This document shows positions 24,964-25,731 of a stretch of 25,731 nt of DNA, one piece after another (within the stretch, counting starts at the first letter, position 1; the number at the start of each line of letters is the position of its first letter). Under the pieces are notes generated by a model, which was given only the letters and a program-made list of their open reading frames with translations, searched no databases and was not told the DNA's origin. Source of the DNA: Prolixibacteraceae bacterium. GTDB taxonomy: Bacteria > Bacteroidota > Bacteroidia > Bacteroidales > Prolixibacteraceae. The position numbers and the translations under genes are program-made. Location: contig JAFGGF010000214.1 in the NCBI GenBank assembly GCA_016930735.1, positions 1 to 25,731 of the forward strand, in the 5' to 3' direction.

Positions 24964-25731
24964 ATTCATTTTTTGTATTTCAATCGTTTACTTTTCGCTT
25001 TTGTCTCCGTTCGTGCCTCACTCCGTCAAAACCTCAAACAAAACTTACATTTCTACAAAATTTGAGAAAATACATAAGGCAAGAGTAGTTTCACTCATTC
25101 GTAAAAGCGGCTCGTATCCTCGCCACTTTTTACTCATTCCTTCACTACACTTGCCCTGTCTCCATCGGCAGTACTCCGTAACAACACCAGGCACAAAAGC
25201 CTCCGCAAACCTTCATTTACGCTTCAATACGCAGCGGCTGTTCCACCATTCATTTTAAACTTTGTTTAATGCCGATATAGAATTTGTAAACCAGAATGAA
25301 CAAAGTGAAATTGTGGTTCTAACAAATTCATAATCAGTAGCTCAGCCGACCGCTATTTCCGCTTCATTCCGGTTTGCTCCACCTTTAGAGCCTTATTTTG
25401 CAATTTGTAACGTTTTTATTATTTATCCTTTGTTCAAAATTTTCCCTTTTTTAAGTCCCCTTTAGGGGATTTATGGGTTTCAATTACAAGAGCTTCGTTC
25501 CTCAGCACTTGCCACACAGGCCACCACACGTTCTCTTACGAAATGTCACAAGCCAAGCCCACCCCCCGGGGTAATTCTTCCTCGTTCTAGCTTTCAACCC
25601 TCCCCGTAAAATAAACAGGGTAGGGGTACCCTCCGAAAATCAAAACCGATAACAAAGGTATTTTCCGCCCACGCACGTCAAGGTCAAGCCCTCCGGGTTT
25701 TTGAAAAAATCTCCAACCTCGTTCCTCGAAT
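24964..25731. other. Gene-free right end of the window with hairpins
   Basis: No credible gene is seen in 768 bp. A plus-strand frame of 85 codons (25001-25258) lacks protein character. The stretch changes from AT-rich to GC-rich toward the edge, contains a strong hairpin at 25452-25473, and repeats strings such as CGTTCCTC (near 25498, 25720). On the minus strand a frame is open from the window edge to a stop at 25588-25590 (about 46 codons, with no start in view). This could be the end of a gene outside the window or chance. Confidence 0.55.
25452..25473. repeat. REP-like or terminator-like hairpin
   Basis: TAAGTCCCC (25452-25460) pairs with GGGGATTTA (25465-25473), with one G.U pair, around loop TTTA. 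It is a palindrome type frequent in Bacteroidota intergenic DNA. Confidence 0.6.

Noticed and set aside
25001..25258. 85-codon plus-strand frame
   Set aside because: Its start is not ATG, its composition is atypical and it has no domain; it is probably noncoding.

Overview
The window looks like a chromosomal segment of a Bacteroidota bacterium, probably near the order Marinilabiliales (Prolixibacteraceae-like). The phylum call rests on four things: a large secreted protein with a type IX secretion (T9SS) C-terminal sorting domain; a LytS-type histidine kinase paired with a LytTR regulator; start codons without Shine-Dalgarno sequences, with TAnnTTTG-like -7 boxes; and many short intergenic palindromes of kinds common in this phylum. 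The order is a guess from gene style. No rRNA, tRNA, CRISPR array, integrase or complete insertion sequence was seen.

Left part (1-12.5 kb, all plus strand) is a defence island. It opens with a type I restriction-modification locus, hsdR-hsdM-hsdS, whose sizes (783, 499 and 604 residues) and domains fit the IB (EcoAI/EcoEI) family. The gaps between the three genes hold the same compound palindromic repeat. A small nuclease-like gene follows hsdS after 2 bp. Next come a lone DUF3800 gene, a two-gene unit (DUF6361-like plus phospholipase D-like), and an AbiE-type toxin-antitoxin pair. The pair has an operator-like palindrome in front of it and an unknown 145-residue gene translationally coupled behind it.

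Middle (12.5-14 kb, minus strand) has a membrane zincin-like protein (DUF3267) and a putative PD-(D/E)XK nuclease. They converge on the defence island across a palindromic terminator-like site.

Right part (14-22.1 kb, minus strand), read in transcription order, is: a histidine kinase with a periplasmic part carrying calcium-loop-like motifs; an 860-bp gene-free stretch with two copies of a 200-bp element; a LytTR response regulator; and a 1372-residue trimodular GLUG-repeat T9SS protein. The kinase and regulator probably form one signalling pair, and the surface protein may be its target.

Far right (22.1-25.7 kb) has a winged-helix-like protein of unknown function and a divergent Schlafen AlbA_2/ATPase regulator with an in-frame SSEK repeat. 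It ends in about 770 bp of gene-free, hairpin-bearing sequence. The most interesting candidates for undescribed biology are the DUF6361-PLD unit and its abrupt join to the AbiE cassette, the third gene of that cassette, and the duplicated element splitting the kinase from its regulator.
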